Shown here piece by piece: positions 16,626-24,400 of a stretch of 64,000 bases of DNA; within the stretch, counting starts at the first letter, position 1; each line of letters begins with the position of its first letter. Under the pieces are notes generated by a model. That model ran no database searches, was not told the DNA's origin, and worked only from the letters and a program-made list of their open reading frames with translations. Both the position numbers and the translations under genes were made by a program. The stretch comes from Denitrovibrio sp. (GTDB lineage: Bacteria > Chrysiogenota > Deferribacteres > Deferribacterales > Geovibrionaceae). The stretch covers positions 62,001-126,000 of the forward strand of contig PKTN01000001.1 of assembly GCA_002869185.1 (NCBI GenBank). The letters run 5' to 3'.

Positions 16626-17034
16626 CCAGTCCTAATCTTTTATATTCTTTAAGAATACATTTATCTTCTATATAAGCAACGTCAGAAATGTTTGCCATTT
16701 GGGCAGATTCTTTCGACACAACAGTTTCTTGAAGCCAAACTAGCTTAGCGTTTTTTCCTATAGCTTCTCTGACTATTTCTGGTGCGAAGGCTGATTGTCT
16801 GAAGACATCAACGATATCAGGCTCAAAAGGGAGCTCGTCAACTGAGTCATAAGTTTTCTTGCCTAAAACTTCTTTTTCAATAGGTGTTACAGGAGTAACG
16901 TCGTAACCTTGTTCCATAAGAAACTTCATAATGTGGTTGCTTGCTCTCTCTGGTTTATTGGAAGCTCCGACCACAGCTATGGTCTTAGAGTCCTTAAATA
17001 GTTTTATTAATTGTTCATCTGATAAGTTTTGCAT
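16618..17034 (-). CDS. CoA-binding domain protein (YccU-like)
   Basis: 138 aa from the Met at MQNLSDEQL, chosen over the longer track start because AAGGAGG lies at the right distance before it. A Rossmann-like CoA-binding fold (IAVVGASNKPERASNHIMKFLMEQGYDVTPVTP) fills the protein, as in small stand-alone CoA_binding_2 proteins. Role unknown. Confidence 0.87.
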   Translation of the reverse strand: MQNLSDEQLIKLFKDSKTIAVVGASNKPERASNHIMKFLMEQGYDVTPVTPIEKEVLGKKTYDSVDELPFEPDIVDVFRQSAFAPEIVREAIGKNAKLVWLQETVVSKESAQMANISDVAYIEDKCILKEYKRLGLDG

Positions 17035-17080
17035 TGAATTCCTCCTTAGAATGTTCATATATTATAGCAGGAGATTATAA

Positions 17081-17710
17081 ATGCTTCAAAGTATATATAC
17101 GGGTGCTGAGGCAATCAGTACATATAAAAACTCGTTAATAACCACTGCTCATAACGTTGCCAATATAAACACACCTTATTATAAAAGCAACAGTTTACAC
17201 CTTGTTGACCTAAAACAAGGTGGAGTAAATATCTCGTCTGTAAGGCAGAACGATCAGTTGTCATATACTATTGAATCAGGTAGAACCCTTGACTTTGTTA
17301 TCGCTGGCGAAGGTCAATTCAAGCTGGATGACAACGGAAGTGATTACTACACTAGAAGTGGTGTTTTTTATCAGGATGTTGCAGGCAATGTTGTTGATAG
17401 TGAAGGGCGTTTACTCCTAGAAGATGTTGTACAGCCAAATGAAAATATCTCAGAATTTGATATAGATAAAGATGGCACCTTTAGTATCAACGGTGATGTT
17501 CGTGGCAAGGTAGATATCTATGATAATTTTGGTAATAAGCAGCCAGATGATCTGATAGAGATTAAGACTGGAGAGCTTGAGGCATCTGATGTGGATATAG
17601 CACGTGAGATAGTTAATATGATGACCACAAGCAGTGCTATGACAGCTAACTACGCAAATATCAAAACAGCGGATGAGATGCTAGGGCTTATTGTTGATAT
17701 GGTGGCTTGA
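17081..17710 (+). CDS. Flagellar rod/hook-type protein (FlgE/F/G family)
   Basis: 209 aa. The N-terminus YTGAEAISTYKNSLITTAHNVANINTPYYKSN and C-terminus DVDIAREIVNMMTTSSAMTANYANIKTADEML are the conserved helical ends of flagellar rod and hook proteins. The middle is shorter than in FlgF or FlgG (about 250-260 aa). It stands alone, without other flagellar genes, so the exact role is uncertain. It runs convergently into the PAS kinase with a 23-bp overlap. Confidence 0.82.
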   Translation: MLQSIYTGAEAISTYKNSLITTAHNVANINTPYYKSNSLHLVDLKQGGVNISSVRQNDQLSYTIESGRTLDFVIAGEGQFKLDDNGSDYYTRSGVFYQDVAGNVVDSEGRLLLEDVVQPNENISEFDIDKDGTFSINGDVRGKVDIYDNFGNKQPDDLIEIKTGELEASDVDIAREIVNMMTTSSAMTANYANIKTADEMLGLIVDMVA

Positions 17711-18791
17711 TTGGTAGCATTATCTGAAATGTAGTCCCCTCGTCTTTCGATGTGGTAAATGAAATTTTTCCTTTCAAGTATTTTTCAGTGAGTAATCTCA
17801 TGCTATAAGTACCTATACCGTGACCTGTCCCTTTTGTAGAAAATGATCTTTTAAAGATCGAGCTACTTACTTCTTCGTTCATAAAGCTCTCATTATGCAC
17901 GTATATTCTGACATGATCGCCTAGGGATTCAAAACCAATATTTACGACTTGCTCTGAATCTGAAGCTTCGCAAGCGTTCTTTACAGTATTCACAAGGACT
18001 CTATTAAGTAAAGTTGGGTCTGAATAAAGAACACAATCGTTAGTTTCAGCGTCATTAATGATTTTAACCTCTGTGGTTAGGCTATGAGAGTTAAAGAAAT
18101 TGCAAACATTTGCTATTAGTTCATGTAGTTGAATTTTATCCATAGTGGTTGTTAATTCATCCTTTTCAGCCATAGATAAGATATATTGTGCATCTATCTC
18201 ATTACGCAGAGTTTGCAATGCAGAGTTCATTAGGTCGATTTTATCACTTAATTCTAGCAGGTTGTTTTGTTCATGATCGGTCTTAACATTATCTAAGATT
18301 AGTGTCATGATATTCACAACATTATTAACGTCGTGGAAGAATATTCTTTCAAGCATCTGTTTCCTAGATATAGCACTTTTATCTAAAAGACTATAGAAAG
18401 TATAAGCCTCACCTTGAATTTCGATAGGGCTGGCGTGTATACTTATGTCAAAAGCATTTCCTTCTAATGATGCTATGCGGCATGGATTTTCTGTTTTTTT
18501 TCCATTTTGACTAACTTTGATTGATTGGTTTCCGCCACAATATTTGCAAAAATTGGAATCACCGCATTCAGTATCAGGTAAGACAAAATTAACACAATTA
18601 AAAGCTTCTCCAGGTGAAATACCAAGCTCTGTCTTGAGATTGTGTTCTTTTGCAAATGTTCCAAAACTCGTATTATAGAATACAATCTTGCGGTTAGAAT
18701 CTAGAATAAGAATAAGTTCTTGAACAGAATCCAGAACCTCTCTAAGGTTCTCTTGTCCTTTGAAAATGGTGGATAAACTATCTTTTGACAT
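17688..18791 (-). CDS. Soluble PAS histidine kinase with Cys-rich PAS domain
   Basis: 367 aa from the Met at MSKDSLSTIF, which has a CTGGAGG Shine-Dalgarno; the longer track start has none. There is no membrane segment. The PAS domain contains CVNF...ECGDSNFCKYCGG, a cluster of cysteines that could bind metal or act as a redox sensor. The phospho-acceptor region reads FFHDVNNVVNIMTL, a divergent H-box. The HATPase domain is recognisable (NTVKNACEAS, GTGHGIGTYSMRLL). There is no adjacent response regulator. Confidence 0.8.
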   Translation of the reverse strand: MSKDSLSTIFKGQENLREVLDSVQELILILDSNRKIVFYNTSFGTFAKEHNLKTELGISPGEAFNCVNFVLPDTECGDSNFCKYCGGNQSIKVSQNGKKTENPCRIASLEGNAFDISIHASPIEIQGEAYTFYSLLDKSAISRKQMLERIFFHDVNNVVNIMTLILDNVKTDHEQNNLLELSDKIDLMNSALQTLRNEIDAQYILSMAEKDELTTTMDKIQLHELIANVCNFFNSHSLTTEVKIINDAETNDCVLYSDPTLLNRVLVNTVKNACEASDSEQVVNIGFESLGDHVRIYVHNESFMNEEVSSSIFKRSFSTKGTGHGIGTYSMRLLTEKYLKGKISFTTSKDEGTTFQIMLPIKPPYQQ

Positions 18792-18946
18792 TTTTTCCTC
18801 CAGATAATAAATAATATAAGATGATATAAATTTTAGACGATTATACACCAATAATCAATCTTATGTATATAAATTTAAAACGTATAGTTGAATAAACGGG
18901 TGGAAGCTGATAATATTCCATGCCATAATATATGCGGAGGCTTAAC

Positions 18947-20596
18947 TTGAAGCAAATTCTTCAGTCCCTTCTGGACAAAGCAATTGATGATATGATTAAA
19001 AACGACGGGCTGGAAGGTTCCGTCCCTGAATATACTATAGAAGTTCCAAATAACTCAGATCATGGTGATTTCGCATCTAACATTGCGATGAAATCAGCAA
19101 AGATTTTCCGTACTAAACCTATGGATATTGCTAATAGAATAGTAGAAACTTTAAAGCACCCTATGATTAAAAAATCTGAAGCTGTTATGCCGGGCTTTAT
19201 TAACTTTTTTATCGATAGTGGCTTTTATCACGACATAGTCAAACAAGCGGCAACTGATGATGCTTTCTTTAAATCAGATTATGGTCAAAAAAGGAAGGTC
19301 ATGGTGGAGTTTGTGAGTGCAAACCCTACTGGTCCACTTCATGTTGGTCATGGACGTAATGCAGCCTATGGGGATTCACTATCTAAGATTCTCGCTGCTG
19401 CTGGATTTGATGTAACCACAGAGTATTATGTTAATGATGCTGGAAACCAGATGAATAATCTAGGTAAGAGTATTTATATTAGATATATGGAGCTTTCTGG
19501 AAAGGATGTAACATTCCCAGAGGATGGCTATCATGGTGAATATATTATAGATATCGCCAAAGAGCTTAAAGAAGAGTATGGCGACAAAATAGCTGAGATG
19601 CCTGAGGCGGAAGGTACAGATATCTGCTTTAAAAAGGGTCTTAAGGATATTACAGATAATATAGCGAATACTCTTAAGAATTTCAAAGTTGATATGGAAA
19701 CATATTTTAGCGAGCAGTCCTTATATGATAATGGGGATGTTCCAGCTAGTTTAGAATATTTAAAAGAGAAGGGCTTCGTTTTTGAAAATGAAGGCGCTCT
19801 CTGGTTCAAATCTACAGAATTTGGTGACGACAAAGACAGAGTGGTTAAGAGGAGCAATGGGGATTATACTTATTTTGCTTCTGATATAGCCTATCATAAG
19901 AATAAATTTGACCGTGGTTTTATGACAACCATAGACGTATGGGGTGCAGATCACCATGGATATGTTAAGAGGCTTAGCTCTGCTATAGACGCTATAGGTT
20001 ACGAGGATAGAGAGTTCGCAGTGTCACTCATTCAGATGGTTAACCTTGTGAATGCAGGCGAAAGGGTGTCTATGTCGACTAGAGCTGGTTCATTTATTGA
20101 ACTCGACTGGTTGATTAATGAAGTTGGTCACGATGCTGCTAGATACTTCTACTCTATGAGAGATTACGAAGCTCAGTTTGACTTTGATATCTCTCTGGCT
20201 AAAAAACGTGAATCAGACAACCCTGTTTTCTATATCCAGTACGGGCACGCCAGAGTGCAGTCTGTACTTAAAAAAGCTCAAGATGATAGTGTCCCTTTCG
20301 AGCTATGTACAGGGTTAGAAAAATTAAATTCAAAAGAAGAGCTTGAGATAATCAAGAAAGTTTACGATTATATAAATGTATTAGAGCAAGCAGCTAGAAA
20401 TAGACAGCCGCACCGTATAGGTTATTATCTTCAGGAACTGGCTTCGATGTTTCATAGCTACTACTTTAATAACAAAATGCTTAACGAACAGGATAAAGAA
20501 CTTACCTCTGCAAGATTGACTTTGGCTGTAGCTGTTGGTAATGCCATCAGAAACGGACTCTCTCTCCTTGGGGTTAGTGCTCCTGATAGGATGTGA
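18947..20596 (+). CDS. argS: Arginyl-tRNA synthetase
   Basis: Class I synthetase with the HIGH-type motif ANPTGPLHVGHGRNA and a KMSK-type motif in RVSMSTRAGSF. Length (549 aa) is normal. The likely start is TTG at 18947 (MKQILQSLLDKAI), which has GCGGAGG 6 bp upstream; the ATG at 18932 is part of that Shine-Dalgarno region. It is coupled to the SPOR protein gene by a 4-bp GTGA overlap. Confidence 0.94.
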   Translation: MKQILQSLLDKAIDDMIKNDGLEGSVPEYTIEVPNNSDHGDFASNIAMKSAKIFRTKPMDIANRIVETLKHPMIKKSEAVMPGFINFFIDSGFYHDIVKQAATDDAFFKSDYGQKRKVMVEFVSANPTGPLHVGHGRNAAYGDSLSKILAAAGFDVTTEYYVNDAGNQMNNLGKSIYIRYMELSGKDVTFPEDGYHGEYIIDIAKELKEEYGDKIAEMPEAEGTDICFKKGLKDITDNIANTLKNFKVDMETYFSEQSLYDNGDVPASLEYLKEKGFVFENEGALWFKSTEFGDDKDRVVKRSNGDYTYFASDIAYHKNKFDRGFMTTIDVWGADHHGYVKRLSSAIDAIGYEDREFAVSLIQMVNLVNAGERVSMSTRAGSFIELDWLINEVGHDAARYFYSMRDYEAQFDFDISLAKKRESDNPVFYIQYGHARVQSVLKKAQDDSVPFELCTGLEKLNSKEELEIIKKVYDYINVLEQAARNRQPHRIGYYLQELASMFHSYYFNNKMLNEQDKELTSARLTLAVAVGNAIRNGLSLLGVSAPDRM

Positions 20597-21393
20597 AAGT
20601 GTTTGGAAAAAAGAAAAAAGGCGAACAAACGGAAGATGCTCCAGTAGAGCAGAAGAGTAAAAAGGTTAAAGCAGGAAAACCAAAAGTTAATAAGGGTTTT
20701 GGCAATACTATTATACTCTTTATTGTGTTTTTCATTGTTTTCACTGTGATTGTCACAGGTGTTGCCTTTTTTGCGGATAAAATCGATTTTTCAGGTAACC
20801 AAAATAAAGATTTAGCTGAACTCACAGAGTCTAAGGAGAAGATGACTGATCCTAAAGAGGCTGAGAGCACAGAATATACAATGGACGAGAAGGGGAATAT
20901 AGATAAAAAGGCTATGGTCGAAGAGGGGCAGAAGATGATGGAGAAAGCTCCAGCACCTGCGCCAAAACCAGCTCCAATACCTATGGCTAAAAAGACAAGT
21001 ATCCCTGCTGCTAAAAAAACTCCAGCTCCTCTTCCTCCTGTGAATATAAAGCCAGTAATAAAGAAACCTGTGCCGAAGCCAGCACCTAAGAAGAAGGTAG
21101 TTAAAGCAGCTCCAAAACCTACGTCTAGATTGGCTACACTCTCCAAAAAAATGACAAGTGGTGATTTTGTAGTTCAGTTGGCATCATTCAAAACGAAGAA
21201 ATATGCAGACGCTGAGCAGCGCAAACTAAAGAGGCTTATCCCTGACGTATTTGTTGTTAGGGCTGACCTTGGAGATAAGGGTATTTGGTATAGGCTTCGT
21301 TGCTTCAAGGGAGTAAACCATGATGAGGCTAAAGCGAAGGCTGTCGAGATAGCTAGAAAAACTAATTTCAAGCCTTACCCTATGAAGAAGTAA
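20593..21393 (+). CDS. SPOR-domain membrane protein
   Basis: 266 aa starting at GTG. A cytoplasmic Lys-rich stretch is followed by one membrane helix (IILFIVFFIVFTVIVTGVAFF), a Pro/Ala/Lys-rich periplasmic linker, and a C-terminal SPOR domain (GDFVVQLASFKTKKYADAEQRKL...WYRLRCFKG). SPOR domains bind denuded septal peptidoglycan, so a division-site role is likely. Confidence 0.88.
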   Translation: MKVFGKKKKGEQTEDAPVEQKSKKVKAGKPKVNKGFGNTIILFIVFFIVFTVIVTGVAFFADKIDFSGNQNKDLAELTESKEKMTDPKEAESTEYTMDEKGNIDKKAMVEEGQKMMEKAPAPAPKPAPIPMAKKTSIPAAKKTPAPLPPVNIKPVIKKPVPKPAPKKKVVKAAPKPTSRLATLSKKMTSGDFVVQLASFKTKKYADAEQRKLKRLIPDVFVVRADLGDKGIWYRLRCFKGVNHDEAKAKAVEIARKTNFKPYPMKK

Positions 21394-22548
21394 ATGTTTA
21401 AATCTTTTTTAATGATAATAGTGACCCTGCTTATCTTAGTGGGGTCTTCTTTTGCAAACCAATATCCAACTCTCAACGGTGTCCAAGTTTTTGTCTTAGA
21501 TAAAAAATACGATGGGAATATTGATACACTTTTTGACGGACTTCAAGCCCAAGGTATAGATACCGTCTTCCTTAGAGTCTTTCATAACAGTGTAGATAGA
21601 TATCACTACCTTGATGCGAACCCAGAGTGCAAGACTGGAGTTTATTTCAAGACTGATTCAGCTTGTGTTGTTCGTGATGTACTTGCAGAAGCTGTCAAGT
21701 CAGCTAGAAAGCACGATATGAAGATATTTGCATGGATGGCTACCCGTACTTTATCATTCCTTAAAACACCTGAATATATGGAGAAATCTTTTCGTGAAAA
21801 TGGCGTGAAGGACGGATATGGTATGTATATTTTTCAACCAGAGGCATCAGAGAAAGTACGTCAGCTTTTTAGAGATTTAGCAACCTACGACATAGACGGA
21901 ATTTTGTTTCAGGATGATTTTATCCTTAGATATCGAGAGGGAGCTTCGGCTCATGCTCTAACTGCATATGAAGCAGAGACGGGTGTCAAACTGACTAGAA
22001 ATAAGTTGTTCGGCTGCACCGGTGGTATGGGTGAGACAAAAGTTCCTGGTGGTTGCCCTGATACGTTCCTCCCTTGGCGTGCATGGAAAAATAAAAATAT
22101 GATGGAATTCTATCAGTCACTTAAGATAGAAAGCCTAAAGATAAATCCAGACCTAGTATTTGCAGGTAACGTATACTACGAAACCCCACTTGAGAAAGAG
22201 AAGGGGCTTAGTTGGTATGCTCAGAGTATTGATTCTATGCTCGATTTTGGTTTTGATTACCTGGCTGTTATGGGGTATTCCGACCAGATAGCAGAGGAGC
22301 TTAGACTTCACCCTGATGATGCTCTTAAAATGGTAGAGAAGATTGCTGATAACCTAAAGGCGAAGGTCACTCCAACATCTAGGATACTGATGAAAGTTCA
22401 GCGTATATCATTCTCTAAAAAGAGAAAAATGAATAAACAGCAGATAGGATCTATCTGTGACATGCTCGCTAAATACATTTGCGTAAGCCGTGTTGTCGTA
22501 CCTGTAAATAAGCTTGAAGACCTTGAAGGTACTTGCTTCGCTAAATAA
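21394..22548 (+). CDS. Secreted GHL13/PgaB C-terminal-like glycoside hydrolase
   Basis: 384 aa with a signal peptide (SFLMIIVTLLILVGSSFA). The body resembles the TIM-barrel hydrolase domain of PgaB (YPTLNGVQVFVLD, IDGILFQDDFILRYREGAS). There is no deacetylase domain, so it is not a complete PgaB. It starts immediately after the SPOR gene and is probably co-expressed, fitting action on cell-wall or extracellular glycans. Confidence 0.75.
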   Translation: MFKSFLMIIVTLLILVGSSFANQYPTLNGVQVFVLDKKYDGNIDTLFDGLQAQGIDTVFLRVFHNSVDRYHYLDANPECKTGVYFKTDSACVVRDVLAEAVKSARKHDMKIFAWMATRTLSFLKTPEYMEKSFRENGVKDGYGMYIFQPEASEKVRQLFRDLATYDIDGILFQDDFILRYREGASAHALTAYEAETGVKLTRNKLFGCTGGMGETKVPGGCPDTFLPWRAWKNKNMMEFYQSLKIESLKINPDLVFAGNVYYETPLEKEKGLSWYAQSIDSMLDFGFDYLAVMGYSDQIAEELRLHPDDALKMVEKIADNLKAKVTPTSRILMKVQRISFSKKRKMNKQQIGSICDMLAKYICVSRVVVPVNKLEDLEGTCFAK

Positions 22549-22659
22549 GTCGTAAATCGAATTGCCCGTCCCTCTTTCAACTGATAAAATCTAAGTAGAG
22601 ACTATGTCAAAAACTGCACGATGTATGTTTTTGCAAAATTATTATTCGGAGGGTTTATT

Positions 22660-23322
22660 ATGGCTAAAGTTGGTGTTGTATTAAGTGGTTGTGGAGTATA
22701 TGACGGCGCAGAGATACATGAAACTGTTTTGACACTTTATTTCCTTCAGAAAGAGGGCGCAGAGCTTGTGATATTAGCTCCTAATGCAGATCAGATGCAC
22801 GTTGTAAATCACCTAACTGGTGAGGTTGTTGAGGGTGAGAGTAGGAATGTTCTCGTCGAATCAGCACGTATCGCACGTGGTGATATTAAAGATATATTAG
22901 ATGTTACGGTTGCTGATTTTGATGCACTTATCTTTCCTGGTGGCTTTGGAGCTGCTAAAAATCTGACTACATTCGCTACCGAGGGTGCAGACTGTGAGAT
23001 CAATCCAGAGGTTATGCGTCTTGTTCAGAATACAATAAAGGCTAAAAAACCAATTGCTGCTATATGCATTGCGCCTGTGTTAATTGCCAGAGCTCTTGAA
23101 GATATAGATATCGAATCTACTATTACAATAGGTAACGATGAAGGTGCCGCTGGAGCCATAGAAACTATGGGAGCTGTGCATGTTGAGTGCCCTGTGAAAG
23201 AGTTTGTGGTGGACAAAGAGAATAAGATTATTACGTCACCTGCGTATATGCTCGGTCAGAATATTGTTGAGGTGGCAGAGGGTATAGAAAAAACCTGTAA
23301 GAAATTACTCTCAATGATTTAA
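22660..23322 (+). CDS. elbB: ElbB-like DJ-1/PfpI family protein
   Basis: 220 aa from MAKVGVVLSGCGVYDGAEIHE, preceded by CGGAGGG; the track start at 22621 is upstream of this Shine-Dalgarno. Class I glutamine amidotransferase-like fold with the nucleophile-elbow Cys (AAICIAPVL). The family (isoprenoid biosynthesis/ glyoxalase-like ElbB) is well conserved but its role is not settled. Confidence 0.88.
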   Translation: MAKVGVVLSGCGVYDGAEIHETVLTLYFLQKEGAELVILAPNADQMHVVNHLTGEVVEGESRNVLVESARIARGDIKDILDVTVADFDALIFPGGFGAAKNLTTFATEGADCEINPEVMRLVQNTIKAKKPIAAICIAPVLIARALEDIDIESTITIGNDEGAAGAIETMGAVHVECPVKEFVVDKENKIITSPAYMLGQNIVEVAEGIEKTCKKLLSMI

Positions 23323-23516
23323 AAGGTTTAGCTACCATGCTTTAACTCTGTTTTTTAAGTAGAGGAAGAGGGAGTGGTATTGCTCAAAAAGCATTTAAGA
23401 CGAATGAAATGAGTCTATAACCGTGTCACTTGTTTGACTTATTTTTAACAAGCCTCAAACTGCTAAGTTTGTTGATATATGAGGTGAATTAGAGTATGTT
23501 GTCTTGAGGCTGAATT

Positions 23517-24284
23517 ATGAAAATTTTACTCGCAAATGATGACGGAATTTATTCCGAAGGTATATACGCTTTATACGAAAAATTGAGCGAAATTGGTGAT
23601 GTCACAGTTGTAGCACCTATCTCCGAGCAGTCGGCTGTTGGGCACGCTATCACTATAGCTGAACCTCTCAGGTTTACTGAATTTTATAAGTTTGGAAAGT
23701 TGTTTGGTTACGGCATCAAAGGTACACCGGCTGATTGTGTTAAAATAGCGATTAGTGACATTATGGACGATCGTCCTGATTTAGTCGTATCAGGCATTAA
23801 CCACGGTGCCAACTTAGCTACAAACGTTATCTATTCAGGGACAGTCTCAGCGGCAACAGAAGGGGCTATGATGGGTGTTCGTTCACTAGCTGTTAGCCTT
23901 TGTACCAAAGAGAAATTTGACTTTATGCCATCTGCTGAGATTGGCGCTTATTTTGCAGATTATCTTTATAAATCCGAGCTACCTAAAAACACAGTGTTGA
24001 ACGTTAACGTTCCTGCTTTGTCTAAGGATAAGATAAAGGGATGGCGTTTTGCGAAGCAAGGGAATTCCCGATATCTAGACACCTTTGCCAAACGTAAAGA
24101 CCCTCGTGGCGGTAGCTATTACTGGCTCGTAGGGGAAAAGATTGAGATTGATAAAACACCAGATTGTGACGAGTCAATGATAGAGAATGGCTTTGTCAGC
24201 GTGACACCACTGATGTTTGATATGACGAATTATGATATGTATAATCAATTAAAAGATACGGAGGGTAACGGTGAGTTTAATTAG
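23517..24284 (+). CDS. surE: 5'/3'-nucleotidase SurE
   Basis: 255 aa with the metal-binding start LLANDDGIYSEG, SAVGHAIT, and SGINHGANLATNVIYSGTVSAA, all diagnostic of SurE survival-protein phosphatases. Normal length. The following lipoprotein gene starts inside its last codons. Confidence 0.94.
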   Translation: MKILLANDDGIYSEGIYALYEKLSEIGDVTVVAPISEQSAVGHAITIAEPLRFTEFYKFGKLFGYGIKGTPADCVKIAISDIMDDRPDLVVSGINHGANLATNVIYSGTVSAATEGAMMGVRSLAVSLCTKEKFDFMPSAEIGAYFADYLYKSELPKNTVLNVNVPALSKDKIKGWRFAKQGNSRYLDTFAKRKDPRGGSYYWLVGEKIEIDKTPDCDESMIENGFVSVTPLMFDMTNYDMYNQLKDTEGNGEFN

Positions 24285-24393
24285 AAAATTCATTATTGCT
24301 GTTCTTGTTGTTTCAGCTTTCAGCGGAATCGTTGGATGCGAAGGTGGTTGTTCAGACAGCCCAACAACACCAGAACAGACACAGCAGAGCTAA
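24271..24393 (+). CDS. 40-aa putative lipoprotein
   Basis: Too short for the ORF track. GTG start preceded by GGAGGG, overlapping the end of surE by 14 bp. It reads MSLIRKFIIAVLVVSAFSGIVGCEGGCSDS..., a basic N-terminus, hydrophobic core and a lipobox-like IVGC, then a short Thr/Gln-rich tail. It sits 7 bp before the TPR gene. It may be a small outer-membrane lipoprotein. Confidence 0.55.
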   Translation: MSLIRKFIIAVLVVSAFSGIVGCEGGCSDSPTTPEQTQQS

Positions 24394-24400
24394 ATAGTTT

